NCBI RefSeq assembly: GCF_019710745.1
Contig: NZ_JAHKJW010000032.1
Location: 1-64,000, forward strand
Length of the DNA stretch: 64,000 nt
From: Streptomyces beigongshangae
GTDB taxonomy: Bacteria > Actinomycetota > Actinomycetes > Streptomycetales > Streptomycetaceae
Direction of reading: 5' to 3'
The notes under the pieces are model-generated. The model had not been told where the DNA came from. It made no database searches and saw only the letters and a program-made list of their open reading frames with translations. Below are positions 52,260-60,367 of this stretch, one piece after another. The translations under genes and the position numbers were made by a program. How positions within the stretch are numbered: the stretch's first letter is position 1; each line of letters starts with the position of its first letter.

Positions 52260-53871
52260 GCCCGCACCGGCCCCCGTGTCCGGCCCCGACCGGGTACGGC
52301 GGCGGGTCTCGGCCCGGGTCCGCATCCTGCTCTGGCTGCTGCTCGTGATGACCGTGGCCTTCTCCGCCGTGGCCACGACCACCCGCTCCATCCTCCTGCG
52401 GGACGTCGACTCCCGGATCGACGGCCTGCTCGCCCAGGAGACCGGTGAGTTCGCGCACTTCGAGGAGCGGGGGGTGGACCCCGCGACCGGACAGCCGTTC
52501 GGCGACGCCGGACGGCTGCTGCGCGTCTTCCTGGAGCGGCAGTACGCCGACCCCGACGAGGAGCTCCTCGGCCTGCTCGCGGGTCCCGCGGGGTCGGCCC
52601 CCGCGAAGATCGTCCAGGACCGCGAGATCCCCGTGGAGCTGCCGCTGCACCGGGATCCGGCGGGCCGGCGCCAGATCTTCGGGTCCACCGCCTCCACCGG
52701 TACGCTGCACCGCCCCGCCGGGGACGTCCGGTGGGCCAAGGTCTCCGTCGTCGGCCCCGGCGGGGAGCCGGAGGCCGCCTTCGTCGTCGCGTTCCATCCG
52801 GAGCGCGAGCAGGACCGCGCCGACGAGGTGTTCCGCATCCTGCTCGCCATCTGCGGTGTGGCGCTGCTGATGACGACGGGGATCGGCTGGGTGGTGGCCG
52901 GCCGCATCCTGAAGCCCGTACGGCTGGTGCGCACCGCCGCCGCGCAGCTCACCGGGCAGGACCTCACCCGGCGCATCCCGGTCCGCGGCCACGACGACAT
53001 AGCGGCGCTGGCCGACACGTTCAACGCGATGCTGGACCGGCTGGAGCGCGCCTTCGCCGCCCAGCGGGAGTTCGTCGACGACGCGGGCCACGAGCTGCGC
53101 ACCCCCATCACCATCGTGCGCGGCCACCTCGAACTCATGGGCGACGATCCGGCGGAGCGCGAGGAGACGGTCCGCCTGGTCACCGACGAGCTCGACCGGA
53201 TGAGCCGCATCGTGGAGGACCTGCTGCTCCTCGCCAAGGCCGAGCGGCCCGATTTCGTCACCCCGGAGCCGGTCCAGCTCGCGGAGCTCACCGCCGACGT
53301 CTTCGTCAAGGCCCGTACGCTCGGCGACCGCCGGTGGGAGCTGGCCGAGGTCGCCGAGGGCGGGGCCCGGCTGGACCCGCAGCGCATCACCCAGGCGATG
53401 GTGCAGCTCGCGCAGAACGCCGTGCAGCACACCGTCCCCGGCCAGACGATCCGCATCGGCTCGCGCGTCCTCGGCCCGTCCGGCGCCGGTCCGTCGGGCA
53501 GCGGCCCGTCCGGCAGCGGTCCGTCGGTCTCCGGTCCGTCCGTCTCCGGGGCGCGCGTCGAGCTGTACGTGTCCGACTCGGGTCCCGGGGTGCAGCCGCA
53601 GGACACCGAGGTCATCTTCGAGCGCTTCCGCCGCGGCACCGCCCGGCGCGGCACCCGGGGCAGCGGCGCGGGCCTCGGCCTGTCGATCGTGCGGGCCATC
53701 GCGGAGGGGCACCGCGGCGGCCGGGTCCTGCTGCGGGAGACCGAGGGCGGCGGGGCCACCTTCGCCCTCCTGTTCACACTGGAACTCGCGCTGGAGACCG
53801 ACCTGGAGGCCGGCCCGGAAGCCGACCTGGAAGGCGGTCCGGGAACCGGTCCGGAAGAGGAACGCACATGA
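52186..53871 (+). CDS. Sensor histidine kinase (OmpR/EnvZ-type partner)
   Basis: A 561-residue membrane kinase. Helix 1 is near residues 45-62, an extracytoplasmic domain of about 160 residues follows, helix 2 is near 222-243, then HAMP. The phospho-His is residue 302 (FVDDAGHELRTPITIVRGHL) and the ATPase has LAQNAVQHT, SDSGPGVQ and GAGLGLSIVRAIAEG. A Gly/Pro/Ser insert of about 26 residues (430-455) interrupts the ATPase domain. ATG 52186 overlaps the acidic protein gene; GTG 52276 is an alternative start. The C-terminus has an acidic repeat tail. Confidence 0.92.
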   Translation: MTTDRGTTHGTTTDPGTTGRRTTAEPAPAPVSGPDRVRRRVSARVRILLWLLLVMTVAFSAVATTTRSILLRDVDSRIDGLLAQETGEFAHFEERGVDPATGQPFGDAGRLLRVFLERQYADPDEELLGLLAGPAGSAPAKIVQDREIPVELPLHRDPAGRRQIFGSTASTGTLHRPAGDVRWAKVSVVGPGGEPEAAFVVAFHPEREQDRADEVFRILLAICGVALLMTTGIGWVVAGRILKPVRLVRTAAAQLTGQDLTRRIPVRGHDDIAALADTFNAMLDRLERAFAAQREFVDDAGHELRTPITIVRGHLELMGDDPAEREETVRLVTDELDRMSRIVEDLLLLAKAERPDFVTPEPVQLAELTADVFVKARTLGDRRWELAEVAEGGARLDPQRITQAMVQLAQNAVQHTVPGQTIRIGSRVLGPSGAGPSGSGPSGSGPSVSGPSVSGARVELYVSDSGPGVQPQDTEVIFERFRRGTARRGTRGSGAGLGLSIVRAIAEGHRGGRVLLRETEGGGATFALLFTLELALETDLEAGPEADLEGGPGTGPEEERT

Positions 53872-53884
53872 CGGGACGGCACAC

Positions 53885-54547
53885 GTGAAACGGATCCTGA
53901 TCGTCGAGGACGAGGAGCGCATCGCCTCCTTCGTGGAGAAGGGGCTGCGCGCGGGCGGTTTCACCACGACCGTCGTGGGCGACGGCGACGCGGCCCACCA
54001 GTACGCGCTGACGGGCGGCTTCGACCTGGTGGTCCTCGACATCGGGCTGCCCGGGCGGGACGGCTTCACCGTGCTGCGCGAACTGCGCGAGGCCCGGGTC
54101 ACCGTCCCGGTGATCGTGCTGACCGCCCGGGACTCCGTACGCGACACGGTGGCCGGCCTGGAGGGCGGCGCCGACGACTGGATGACCAAGCCGTTCCGCT
54201 TCGAGGAGCTCCTCGCGCGGGTGCGGCTGCGGCTGCGCACGGCGGCGCGGGCACCCGAGGTCACCGTGTTGCGCGGCGGCGACCTCACCCTCGACCTGCG
54301 GACGCGGCGGGCGCGGGCGGGTGAGCGGTCGGTCGACCTCACGGCCCGTGAGTTCGTGCTGCTGGAGCTGTTCCTGCGGCATCCCGGGCAGGTGCTGTCG
54401 CGGGAGCAGATCCTGTCGCACGTGTGGGGGTACGACTTCGACCCCGGCTCCAACATCGTCGACGTGTACGTACGGGCGCTGCGGAAGAAGCTGGGGGCGG
54501 AGCGGGTGGAGACCGTGCGGGGGATGGGGTACCGGCTCCCGGCCTGA
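53885..54547 (+). CDS. OmpR/PhoB-family response regulator
   Basis: A 220-residue regulator. The receiver contains ILIVEDEERIASFVEKGLRA, phosphoacceptor in LVVLDIGLPGRDGF and DDWMTKPFRFEELLARVRLR; the winged helix has DLTAREFVLLELFLRHPGQV and NIVDVYVRALRKKLG. It starts 13 bp after the kinase stop at GTG 53885. The two flanking 28-bp motifs (51879 and 54560) are the predicted binding sites. Confidence 0.95.
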   Translation: MKRILIVEDEERIASFVEKGLRAGGFTTTVVGDGDAAHQYALTGGFDLVVLDIGLPGRDGFTVLRELREARVTVPVIVLTARDSVRDTVAGLEGGADDWMTKPFRFEELLARVRLRLRTAARAPEVTVLRGGDLTLDLRTRRARAGERSVDLTAREFVLLELFLRHPGQVLSREQILSHVWGYDFDPGSNIVDVYVRALRKKLGAERVETVRGMGYRLPA

Positions 54548-54559
54548 GGGGCGCGGGGG

Positions 54560-54587
54560 TGAAGTTTCCTTCATGCGGGGCTCATCC
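54560..54587 (+). promoter_or_regulatory. Predicted response-regulator operator, copy B
   Basis: TGAAG at 54560, CTTCAT at 54569 and GCTCATCC at 54580, the same three boxes at the same spacing as copy A at 51879. It ends 33 bp before GTG 54620, again as in copy A. Confidence 0.65.
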
Positions 54588-54619
54588 AGGGCTCACCGCC
54601 CGGCTGGACCGTGGGTGTC

Positions 54620-56038
54620 GTGAGCCTGAACCTCCGCCGAGCCGCCGCCCTCTGTGTGGCCCTGAGCCTGTGCGCCCTGCTGGCCGTGCCCGGGAACTTC
54701 CCCGGACTCGGCGGTGACGCACGGCTGACCCTCGCCGTCTTCGCGCTGGCGACCTGCGCGTGGATCGGTACGCCGATCGACGACACGTACATCGCCCTGG
54801 GCGCGGGACTCGCGCTCACGGTGACCGGCGTGATCAGCAGCGACACGCTCTTCGGCACGCTCGGCGACCCGACGGTGTGGCTGCTGATCTGCGCCTTCGT
54901 GCTCGCCGCCGCCGTGACCCGGACCGGGCTCGCGGGACGGGCGGCGGCGTTCCTGGTGAGCGGGGCGCGCAGTGTGCGCCAATTGGTGCACCTGACCACC
55001 GCGGCGCTCGTCGTCACGGCGTTCGCGGTACCCGCCACCTCCGGCCGGGCCGCGCTGGCCCTGCCGGTGTTCCTCGCGCTCGCCAAGGTGCTCGCCGACC
55101 GGAGACGGCTGGTCGTGATGCTGGCGCTGCTCTTCCCGACCGTGATCCTCCTGTCGGCGGTGGCGACCCTGATCGGCGCGGGCGCGCATCTGATCACGGT
55201 GTCGGTGCTGTGGGAGACGACCGGGGAGCGTGTCGACTTCACGCAGTGGCTGCTGCTCGGACTGCCGCTGGCCGTGGCGTCCTCCCACCTGGCGGCCGAG
55301 GCCGTGCTGCTGACGACCACCCGGCGGGTGGACCGCCGCGCCCCCGTACGGATCACGGCCGCCGACATCCAGCGGCACAGCGAGCAGCCGGTCACCGGCC
55401 CCTGGTCGCCGGCCGAGTCCCGCTGCGCGCTGCTGCTCGCCACGGTGGTCGCGCTGTGGTGCAGCGAGCCGCTGCACCAGGTGCCGCCCGCGGTCGTCGC
55501 CCTGATCGGCGCGGTCGTCGCGGCCTCGCCCGCCCTCGGGACGGTCCGGCTCAAGGACGCCCTGCGGACCGTGCCCTGGTCGCTGCTCCTCTTCATGGCC
55601 GCGACGATGGCGATGGGGGTCGCGCTCGCGGACTCGGGGGCGGCGAAGTGGCTGGTGTCCGGTCTGCCGGCGGACATCGGCCCGTGGCTCTTCCTCACCG
55701 TGGTCGTGGTGGTGAGCACGGCGGCCCACCTCGTGCTCCAGTCCCGCTCGGCCCGCTCGTCCGTCCTGGTGCCGCTGGTCGTCGCGGCCGCCGTGGGCGC
55801 GGGCGTCAACCCGGTCGCGGCCGCGCTGGCGTCCACCGCGGCGGCCGGCTTCTGCCACACGCTGCCGGCCTCGGCCAAGCCGGTCACGCTCTTCGCCGAC
55901 CTGCCGGGCACGCCGACGTACACCCCGCGCGACCTGCTGCGCGTGTCCGCGGTCCTGGCCCCCCTGACGGCCGCCCTCGTCCTGCTCTTCGCCCTCGCCG
56001 TGTGGCCGCTGCTCGGCGTCCCCGTCCTGGAGCCCTGA
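54620..56038 (+). CDS. SLC13/DASS-type anion permease
   Basis: Polytopic transporter of 472 residues with about eleven helices. LAVFALATCAWIGTPIDDTY and GDPTVWLLICAFVLAAAVTR near the N-terminus and LAALASTAAAGFCHTLPASA-like motifs near the C-terminus fit the divalent-anion/sodium symporter and citrate groups. Substrate could be a di- or tricarboxylate, glycerate or sulfate. GTG 54620 is chosen over GTG 54611 because its distance to operator B then equals that of copy A to ATG 51939; neither has a ribosome-binding site. The glycerate kinase gene follows after 74 bp. Confidence 0.85.
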   Translation: MSLNLRRAAALCVALSLCALLAVPGNFPGLGGDARLTLAVFALATCAWIGTPIDDTYIALGAGLALTVTGVISSDTLFGTLGDPTVWLLICAFVLAAAVTRTGLAGRAAAFLVSGARSVRQLVHLTTAALVVTAFAVPATSGRAALALPVFLALAKVLADRRRLVVMLALLFPTVILLSAVATLIGAGAHLITVSVLWETTGERVDFTQWLLLGLPLAVASSHLAAEAVLLTTTRRVDRRAPVRITAADIQRHSEQPVTGPWSPAESRCALLLATVVALWCSEPLHQVPPAVVALIGAVVAASPALGTVRLKDALRTVPWSLLLFMAATMAMGVALADSGAAKWLVSGLPADIGPWLFLTVVVVVSTAAHLVLQSRSARSSVLVPLVVAAAVGAGVNPVAAALASTAAAGFCHTLPASAKPVTLFADLPGTPTYTPRDLLRVSAVLAPLTAALVLLFALAVWPLLGVPVLEP

Positions 56039-56112
56039 GGCCCCGCGGCCCTCCCCCGCACCGCCCACGACGCCACAACCCCGCACCACCGAAGCTCTGA
56101 AGGAGCCCGCCC

Positions 56113-57357
56113 ATGCTGACCCGTTTCACCGTCGCCCCCAGCGGCTTCAAGGAGTCCCTGTCCGCCCGGGCCGCGGCCGACGCCATCGCGGCGGGCGTGC
56201 TCCGTGTCGTCCCGGACGCCGAGATCGACCTCGTCCCGCTGGTGGACGGCGGCGAGGGCACCGCCCGCACCCTGGCCGCGGCCACCGGCGGCCGGCTGGT
56301 CGCCCTGCCCGCCACCGGCCCGCTGGGCGAGCCCGTGGGGACCCACTTCGCGCTGCTCGGCACGGGCGGCACGGCGGTGGTGGAGATGGCGGCCGTGGCC
56401 GGGCTCTCCCTGGTCCCGCACGGGCTGCGCGACCCGGGTGCCACCACCACGTACGGCGTCGGCGAGCTGATCTCCGCCGCCCTCGACACGGGGGTGCGCC
56501 GGATCCTGGTCGGCTGCGGCGACTCCGGTACGTCGGACGGGGGCGCCGGCGCGCTGCAGGCCCTCGGCGCCCGGCTGCTCGACGCGGACGGCTTCGAACT
56601 CCCGCGCGGCGGCGCCGAGCTGGTGCGCCTGAGCCGTGTCGACCCGACGGGCCTCGACCCCCGGCTCGCGGACGTGGAACTGCTGGTCGCCTGCAACCCG
56701 TACAACGTGCTCTGCGGCGAGCTGGGCGTGGCCCGGGTCTTCGGCCCGCAGAAGGGGGCGACGCCCGCGCAGGTCGAGCGGCTCGCGGACGGCCTGGAGA
56801 ACTGGGCGCGCGTCCTGACCCGGGACCTGGCGGTCACCGGCGACCTGTACGGCGGCCCGGGCACGGGCGCCTCCGGCGGTCTGGGGGCGGGTCTCGCCGC
56901 GCTCGGCGCCCGCCTCCTCCCCCGCTTCGAGGTGCTCCTCGACCATCTCGACCTGGACGCCCGGCTGGCCCGCGCCGACCTGGTCCTGACCGCCGAGGGC
57001 GCCCTGGACCACCAGACCCCGCGGGGCAAGGTCCCGGCGGAGGTGGCCCGGCGGGCCAAGCTGTACGGGCGCCCGGTGCTGGCCCTGGCGGGCACCCTCG
57101 GCGAGGGCGCGCACACCGTGCCCGGCGTGGACGCCTTCAGCGGGATCCTGCCCGCCCCGATGGCACCGGCCGAGGCGTTCCTGCGCGCCGGCGAACTGCT
57201 CACGGACGCGACGGAGCGGGCGCTGCGGATGGTCCTCCTCGGCGCCCGGCTGCCCGCCGGGCCCCGGCCTCAGACGGCCGGGCCGGTTCCCCCGCGGGTG
57301 TCCGCGCCGCTCTCCGTGCCGGCGTCGGGGACGCACCGCCCGTCCTCCGTGCGGTAG
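56113..57357 (+). CDS. Glycerate kinase (GlxK/GarK family)
   Basis: Phosphorylates D-glycerate. The 414 residues open FTVAPSGFKESLSARAAADA and include IDLVPLVDGGEGTARTLAAA, RILVGCGDSGTSDGGAGALQ and DLVLTAEGALDHQTPRGKVP, all family hallmarks. The last 40 residues are a Pro/Ser-rich extension that overlaps the convergent PLP-enzyme gene by 88 bp. AAGGAG precedes ATG 56113. Position after the permease suggests that the imported acid may be glycerate or something converted to it. Confidence 0.94.
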   Translation: MLTRFTVAPSGFKESLSARAAADAIAAGVLRVVPDAEIDLVPLVDGGEGTARTLAAATGGRLVALPATGPLGEPVGTHFALLGTGGTAVVEMAAVAGLSLVPHGLRDPGATTTYGVGELISAALDTGVRRILVGCGDSGTSDGGAGALQALGARLLDADGFELPRGGAELVRLSRVDPTGLDPRLADVELLVACNPYNVLCGELGVARVFGPQKGATPAQVERLADGLENWARVLTRDLAVTGDLYGGPGTGASGGLGAGLAALGARLLPRFEVLLDHLDLDARLARADLVLTAEGALDHQTPRGKVPAEVARRAKLYGRPVLALAGTLGEGAHTVPGVDAFSGILPAPMAPAEAFLRAGELLTDATERALRMVLLGARLPAGPRPQTAGPVPPRVSAPLSVPASGTHRPSSVR

Positions 57358-58697
57358 TTCCAGCGGGCGCCGTCCGTGACGAGCTCCTTCACCGCCCGCA
57401 GGAACCGCTCCACGTGCTCGTCGGGGGTGCCCGCACCGAAGCTGACGCGGACGGCGTTCAGGGACTTCTCGCCGGGCGCGGCCTCGGGGGCGCCGCACTC
57501 GCCCTGCGCCTGCGGGTCGCTGCCCAGGAGCGTACGCAGGAGCGGATGGGCGCAGAAGAGGCCGTCGCGGACACCGATGCCGTACTCCGCGGAGAGCGCG
57601 GCGGCGAAGTGCGAGCTGTTCCAGCCCTCGACGACGAAGGAGATCACGCCGACGCGCGGCGCGTCGTCGCCGAAGAGCGAGAGCACGCGGACCTGCGGCA
57701 CCTCGGCGAGGCCCCGGCGGACGGTGTCGACGAGGTGCTGCTCGCGGGCGACCAGCGTGTCGAACCCGGCCTCGGTGAGCGCCTTGCAGGCGGAGGCGAT
57801 GGAGTAGGCGCCGATGACGTTGGGCGAGCCGGCCTCGTGCCGGGCCGCGCTCTCGTGCCACTCGACGTCGACCCCGCCGTCCGCGCGCCGCGACACCTTC
57901 CGCGAGGCGCCCCCGCCGGCGAGGTACGGGTCCGCCTCGCGCAGCCAGTCGGAGCGTCCCGCGAGCACGCCGGAGCCGAACGGCGCGTAGAGCTTGTGCC
58001 CGGAGAACGCGACCCAGTCCACGTCCAGTTCCCGTACGGAGACGGGGTGGTGGGGCGCGAGCTGGGCGGCGTCGAGCACGATCCGGGCGCCGTGCGCGTG
58101 GGCGGCGGCGGCCAGTTCCCGTACGGGCCACAGCTCGCCGGTGACGTTCGAGGCGCCCGTGACGCACACGAGGGCCGGTCCGTACGGGTCGCGTGCGGCG
58201 AGCGCCCGCTCCAGGGTGGCGACGGCCTCGCCCGGGGTGCGCGGGGCGTCGAGGTACGTGACGCGGGCGTCCCGCCACGGCAGCAGCGACGCGTGGTGCT
58301 CGGTCTCGAAGACGAAGACCTGGCAGCCGGCGGGCAGGGCGGCGGCGAGGAGGTTGAGCGAGTCGGTGGTGGAGCGGGTGAAGACGACCTCGTCGCCACC
58401 GCGGCAGTCGAGGAACTCCGCGACGGTCGCGCGGGCGTTCTCGAAGAGGTCGGTGGAGAGCTGGGACAGGTAGCCGGCGCCGCGGTGCACGCTCCCGTAG
58501 TACGGGGCGTACGCGGCCACGTCGTCCCAGACGCGCTGCAGGGCGGGGGCGCTGGCCGCGTAGTCGAGCGCGGCGTAGGTGACCTCGCCGCCGGTCACGA
58601 GCGGGACGGTGACGTCCCGGCCGAGCACGGGCAGGGGCCCGGGGAGGTCGGCGGCACAGGGGGCGGACCGGTCGGCGGCAGCGGTGGAGACAGACAT
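57270..58697 (-). CDS. SufS-like PLP enzyme (aminotransferase class V)
   Basis: A 475-residue fold-type I PLP protein. LDYAASAPALQRVWD is the N-terminal motif, ETEHHASLLPWRD and IVLDAAQLAPHHP build the cofactor site, FSGHKLYAPFGSGVLAG has the Schiff-base Lys, and VRDGLFCAHPLLR the Cys of group II cysteine desulfurases. It may release sulfur from cysteine or act on a related amino acid. ATG 58697 follows GGGAG. The SAM-IV riboswitch and a six-codon ORF upstream tie it to methionine or cysteine metabolism. There are no suf neighbours. Confidence 0.87.
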   Translation of the reverse strand: MSVSTAAADRSAPCAADLPGPLPVLGRDVTVPLVTGGEVTYAALDYAASAPALQRVWDDVAAYAPYYGSVHRGAGYLSQLSTDLFENARATVAEFLDCRGGDEVVFTRSTTDSLNLLAAALPAGCQVFVFETEHHASLLPWRDARVTYLDAPRTPGEAVATLERALAARDPYGPALVCVTGASNVTGELWPVRELAAAAHAHGARIVLDAAQLAPHHPVSVRELDVDWVAFSGHKLYAPFGSGVLAGRSDWLREADPYLAGGGASRKVSRRADGGVDVEWHESAARHEAGSPNVIGAYSIASACKALTEAGFDTLVAREQHLVDTVRRGLAEVPQVRVLSLFGDDAPRVGVISFVVEGWNSSHFAAALSAEYGIGVRDGLFCAHPLLRTLLGSDPQAQGECGAPEAAPGEKSLNAVRVSFGAGTPDEHVERFLRAVKELVTDGARWNYRTEDGRCVPDAGTESGADTRGGTGPAV

Positions 58698-58800
58698 GGC
58701 GAACTCCCGTGGGGCAGGCGGAGCCACTGTGCGGCGGACAGGGCTCGGCACAGGAAGGGGTGAACGGTGAAAGGGGTACGCGGAGGCGGGGCTCGGCGCC

Positions 58801-58821
58801 CTATCGCATTCGCTTGCTCAT
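58801..58821 (-). CDS. Six-codon upstream ORF (MSKRMR)
   Basis: ATG 58821 is preceded by GAGGGAG with 6-bp spacing, an excellent ribosome-binding site, and the ORF ends at TAG after six codons. It lies between the SAM-IV riboswitch and the PLP-enzyme gene, 103 bp before that gene. It may couple riboswitch state to downstream translation or act as a small leader peptide. Confidence 0.6.
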   Translation of the reverse strand: MSKRMR

Positions 58822-58878
58822 GAAAGGCTCCCTCGAACGACCAGGACCCCTGGTGTCCCCGCTCAAGGAGCGGCGAGG

Positions 58879-58995
58879 GGTCCGCGCTTGCCGTGGGCCT
58901 CACTGCCCACGACCTGGTCTTCACCCGGGGCACCCCGCCACGGACGGAGGGTTGCCGGACAGTCGGCCGGGGCCTCATGACTGTCACTCATGACC
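58879..58995 (-). promoter_or_regulatory. SAM-IV riboswitch
   Basis: On the minus strand GGTCATGAGTG opens the element, followed by CCGGCAACCCTCC, GGGGTGCCCCGGGTGA, GACCAGG and the distal GGCAAGCGCGGACC. These blocks in this order are the SAM-IV consensus, including the second pseudoknot region. SAM binding would be expected to reduce expression of the PLP enzyme. A weak promoter (TTGCGG, 17 bp, AAGATG) may lie just upstream. Confidence 0.92.
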
Positions 58996-59077
58996 TGTCA
59001 GCATCTTGCCATACGATCACCCGACCGCAACCCCGGTGTCCGCATGACGGGACAGCACGGGTGCCCGTCACCACCCA

Positions 59078-59110
59078 GGGGCGCGGGGAACTGCGCGACC
59101 AGCCCCCACC
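59078..59110. repeat. Half copy of the dispersed palindrome with flank
   Basis: GGGGCGCGGGGAACTGCGCG followed by ACCAGCCCCCACC matches the right arm and flank of the element at 42404. It lies next to the trpD stop. The flank is also shared, so the repeat unit is longer than the palindrome. Confidence 0.8.
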
Positions 59111-59140
59111 CACCCGCACCCGACCCCACGCGGCCGGCGG

Positions 59141-60205
59141 CTACGCGTTGGTCGCGGCCACCCACCGCTCAAGCACCTTCAGCGCCGCCCCCGAGTCGAT
59201 CGCCTCCGCGGCACGATCCATCCCCGCCCGGATCTGGTCCGCCAGCGGAGCGGAACCGGGCGACAGGGCCACCAGCGCCGCCGCCGAGTTGAGCAGCACC
59301 GCGTCCCGCACGGGCCCCTTCTCCCCGCCCAGCAGCCGCCGCGCGACCTCCGCGTTGTACGAGGCGTCGGCCCCCCGCAGCGCCTCCACCGGCACCAGCT
59401 CGATGCCCACGTCCCGCGGGTCGAAGGTCTCCTCGCGCACCGTCCCGTCCCGTACGACCCACACCCGGGACGTGGACGTGGTGGTCAGCTCGTCGAGGCC
59501 GTCGTCGCCGCGGAAGACGAGCGAGGAGTTGCCGCGCTCGGCCAGCACCCCGGCCACGATGGGCGCCATGGGCGCGTGCGCCACCCCGACCGCCTGTGCC
59601 CGCACCCGCGCCGGGTTGGTGAGCGGACCGAGGAAGTTGAACGTCGTCCGGATGCCCAGCTGCCCCCGCGCCGCCGCCACGTGGCGCAGCGCCGGGTGGA
59701 ACTTCACCGCGAAGCAGAAGGTGATCCCGGCCTCGTCGGCCACCTCGGCCACCCGCCGCGGCGTCAGTTCCAGGTTGACGCCGAGTTTTTCGAGCACGTC
59801 CGAGGCACCGGACGCGGAGGACGCCGCGCGGTTGCCGTGCTTGACGACCTTGGCTCCCGTACCGGCGACGACGACGGCCGACATCGTGGAGATGTTGACG
59901 GTCTTCGCCCCGTCCCCGCCCGTGCCGACGATGTCGACGGTCTCCCCCGGCACCTCGATGACGTTGGCGTGCGCGTACATCGTGCGGACCAGGCCGGAGA
60001 TCTCCTCGACGGTCTCGCCCTTGGCGCGCAGGGCGACCGCGAACCCGGCGATCTGGGCGTCGGTCGCCTCGCCCCGCATGATCAGGTCCATCGCCCAGGC
60101 CGTGTCGTCGGCGCTCAGGTCGCGCCTCCCCAGCAGGCCGTTCAGCAGGGCGGGCCAGGAACGGCCCGCCGCGAAGTCGCCTCCGGCGGGGGTCACAGCG
60201 CTCAT
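59141..60205 (-). CDS. trpD: Anthranilate phosphoribosyltransferase
   Basis: Second step of tryptophan synthesis after anthranilate synthase. The 354 residues contain [20 protein letters not shown] (PRPP loop), [20 protein letters not shown] and [23 protein letters not shown] 60205 follows AGGAGCGG. It is not linked to trpEG (30 kb away) but sits beside the bc1 genes, the same odd placement as mycobacterial Rv2192c. Confidence 0.97.
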   Translation of the reverse strand: MSAVTPAGGDFAAGRSWPALLNGLLGRRDLSADDTAWAMDLIMRGEATDAQIAGFAVALRAKGETVEEISGLVRTMYAHANVIEVPGETVDIVGTGGDGAKTVNISTMSAVVVAGTGAKVVKHGNRAASSASGASDVLEKLGVNLELTPRRVAEVADEAGITFCFAVKFHPALRHVAAARGQLGIRTTFNFLGPLTNPARVRAQAVGVAHAPMAPIVAGVLAERGNSSLVFRGDDGLDELTTTSTSRVWVVRDGTVREETFDPRDVGIELVPVEALRGADASYNAEVARRLLGGEKGPVRDAVLLNSAAALVALSPGSAPLADQIRAGMDRAAEAIDSGAALKVLERWVAATNA

Positions 60206-60228
60206 CTGCCGCTCCTGCATTCGTGTTC

Positions 60229-60275
60229 GTGGACATGGCCTTCGTGGACACGGCCATGGATGTGGACATGGACGT
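60229..60275. repeat. 15-bp imperfect tandem repeat upstream of trpD
   Basis: CGTGGACATGGCCTT at 60229-60243 recurs as CGTGGACACGGCCAT and then in a decayed third unit. It lies in the trpD 5' region. Confidence 0.65.
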
Positions 60276-60314
60276 GGCGTGGGTTCCACCCTATCCAGCC
60301 CCCGGGACGGCAAA

Positions 60315-60343
60315 GAGCCCCGTCCATGCAATGGACGGGGCTC
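60315..60343 (-). terminator. Intrinsic terminator of the qcrCAB operon
   Basis: GAGCCCCGTCCAT and its exact complement form a 13-bp stem with a 3-nt loop, 25 bp beyond the qcrB stop; TTTGCCG follows on the minus strand. Confidence 0.88.
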
Positions 60344-60367
60344 CTGCCGTGGCGGACAGTCCGGGGA

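Noticed and set aside
60205-60269. Upstream Met-Ser-Thr-rich reading frame ([15 protein letters not shown]) before trpD
   Set aside because: It runs out of frame into trpD with no stop or ribosome-binding site and is encoded by the 15-bp repeat.
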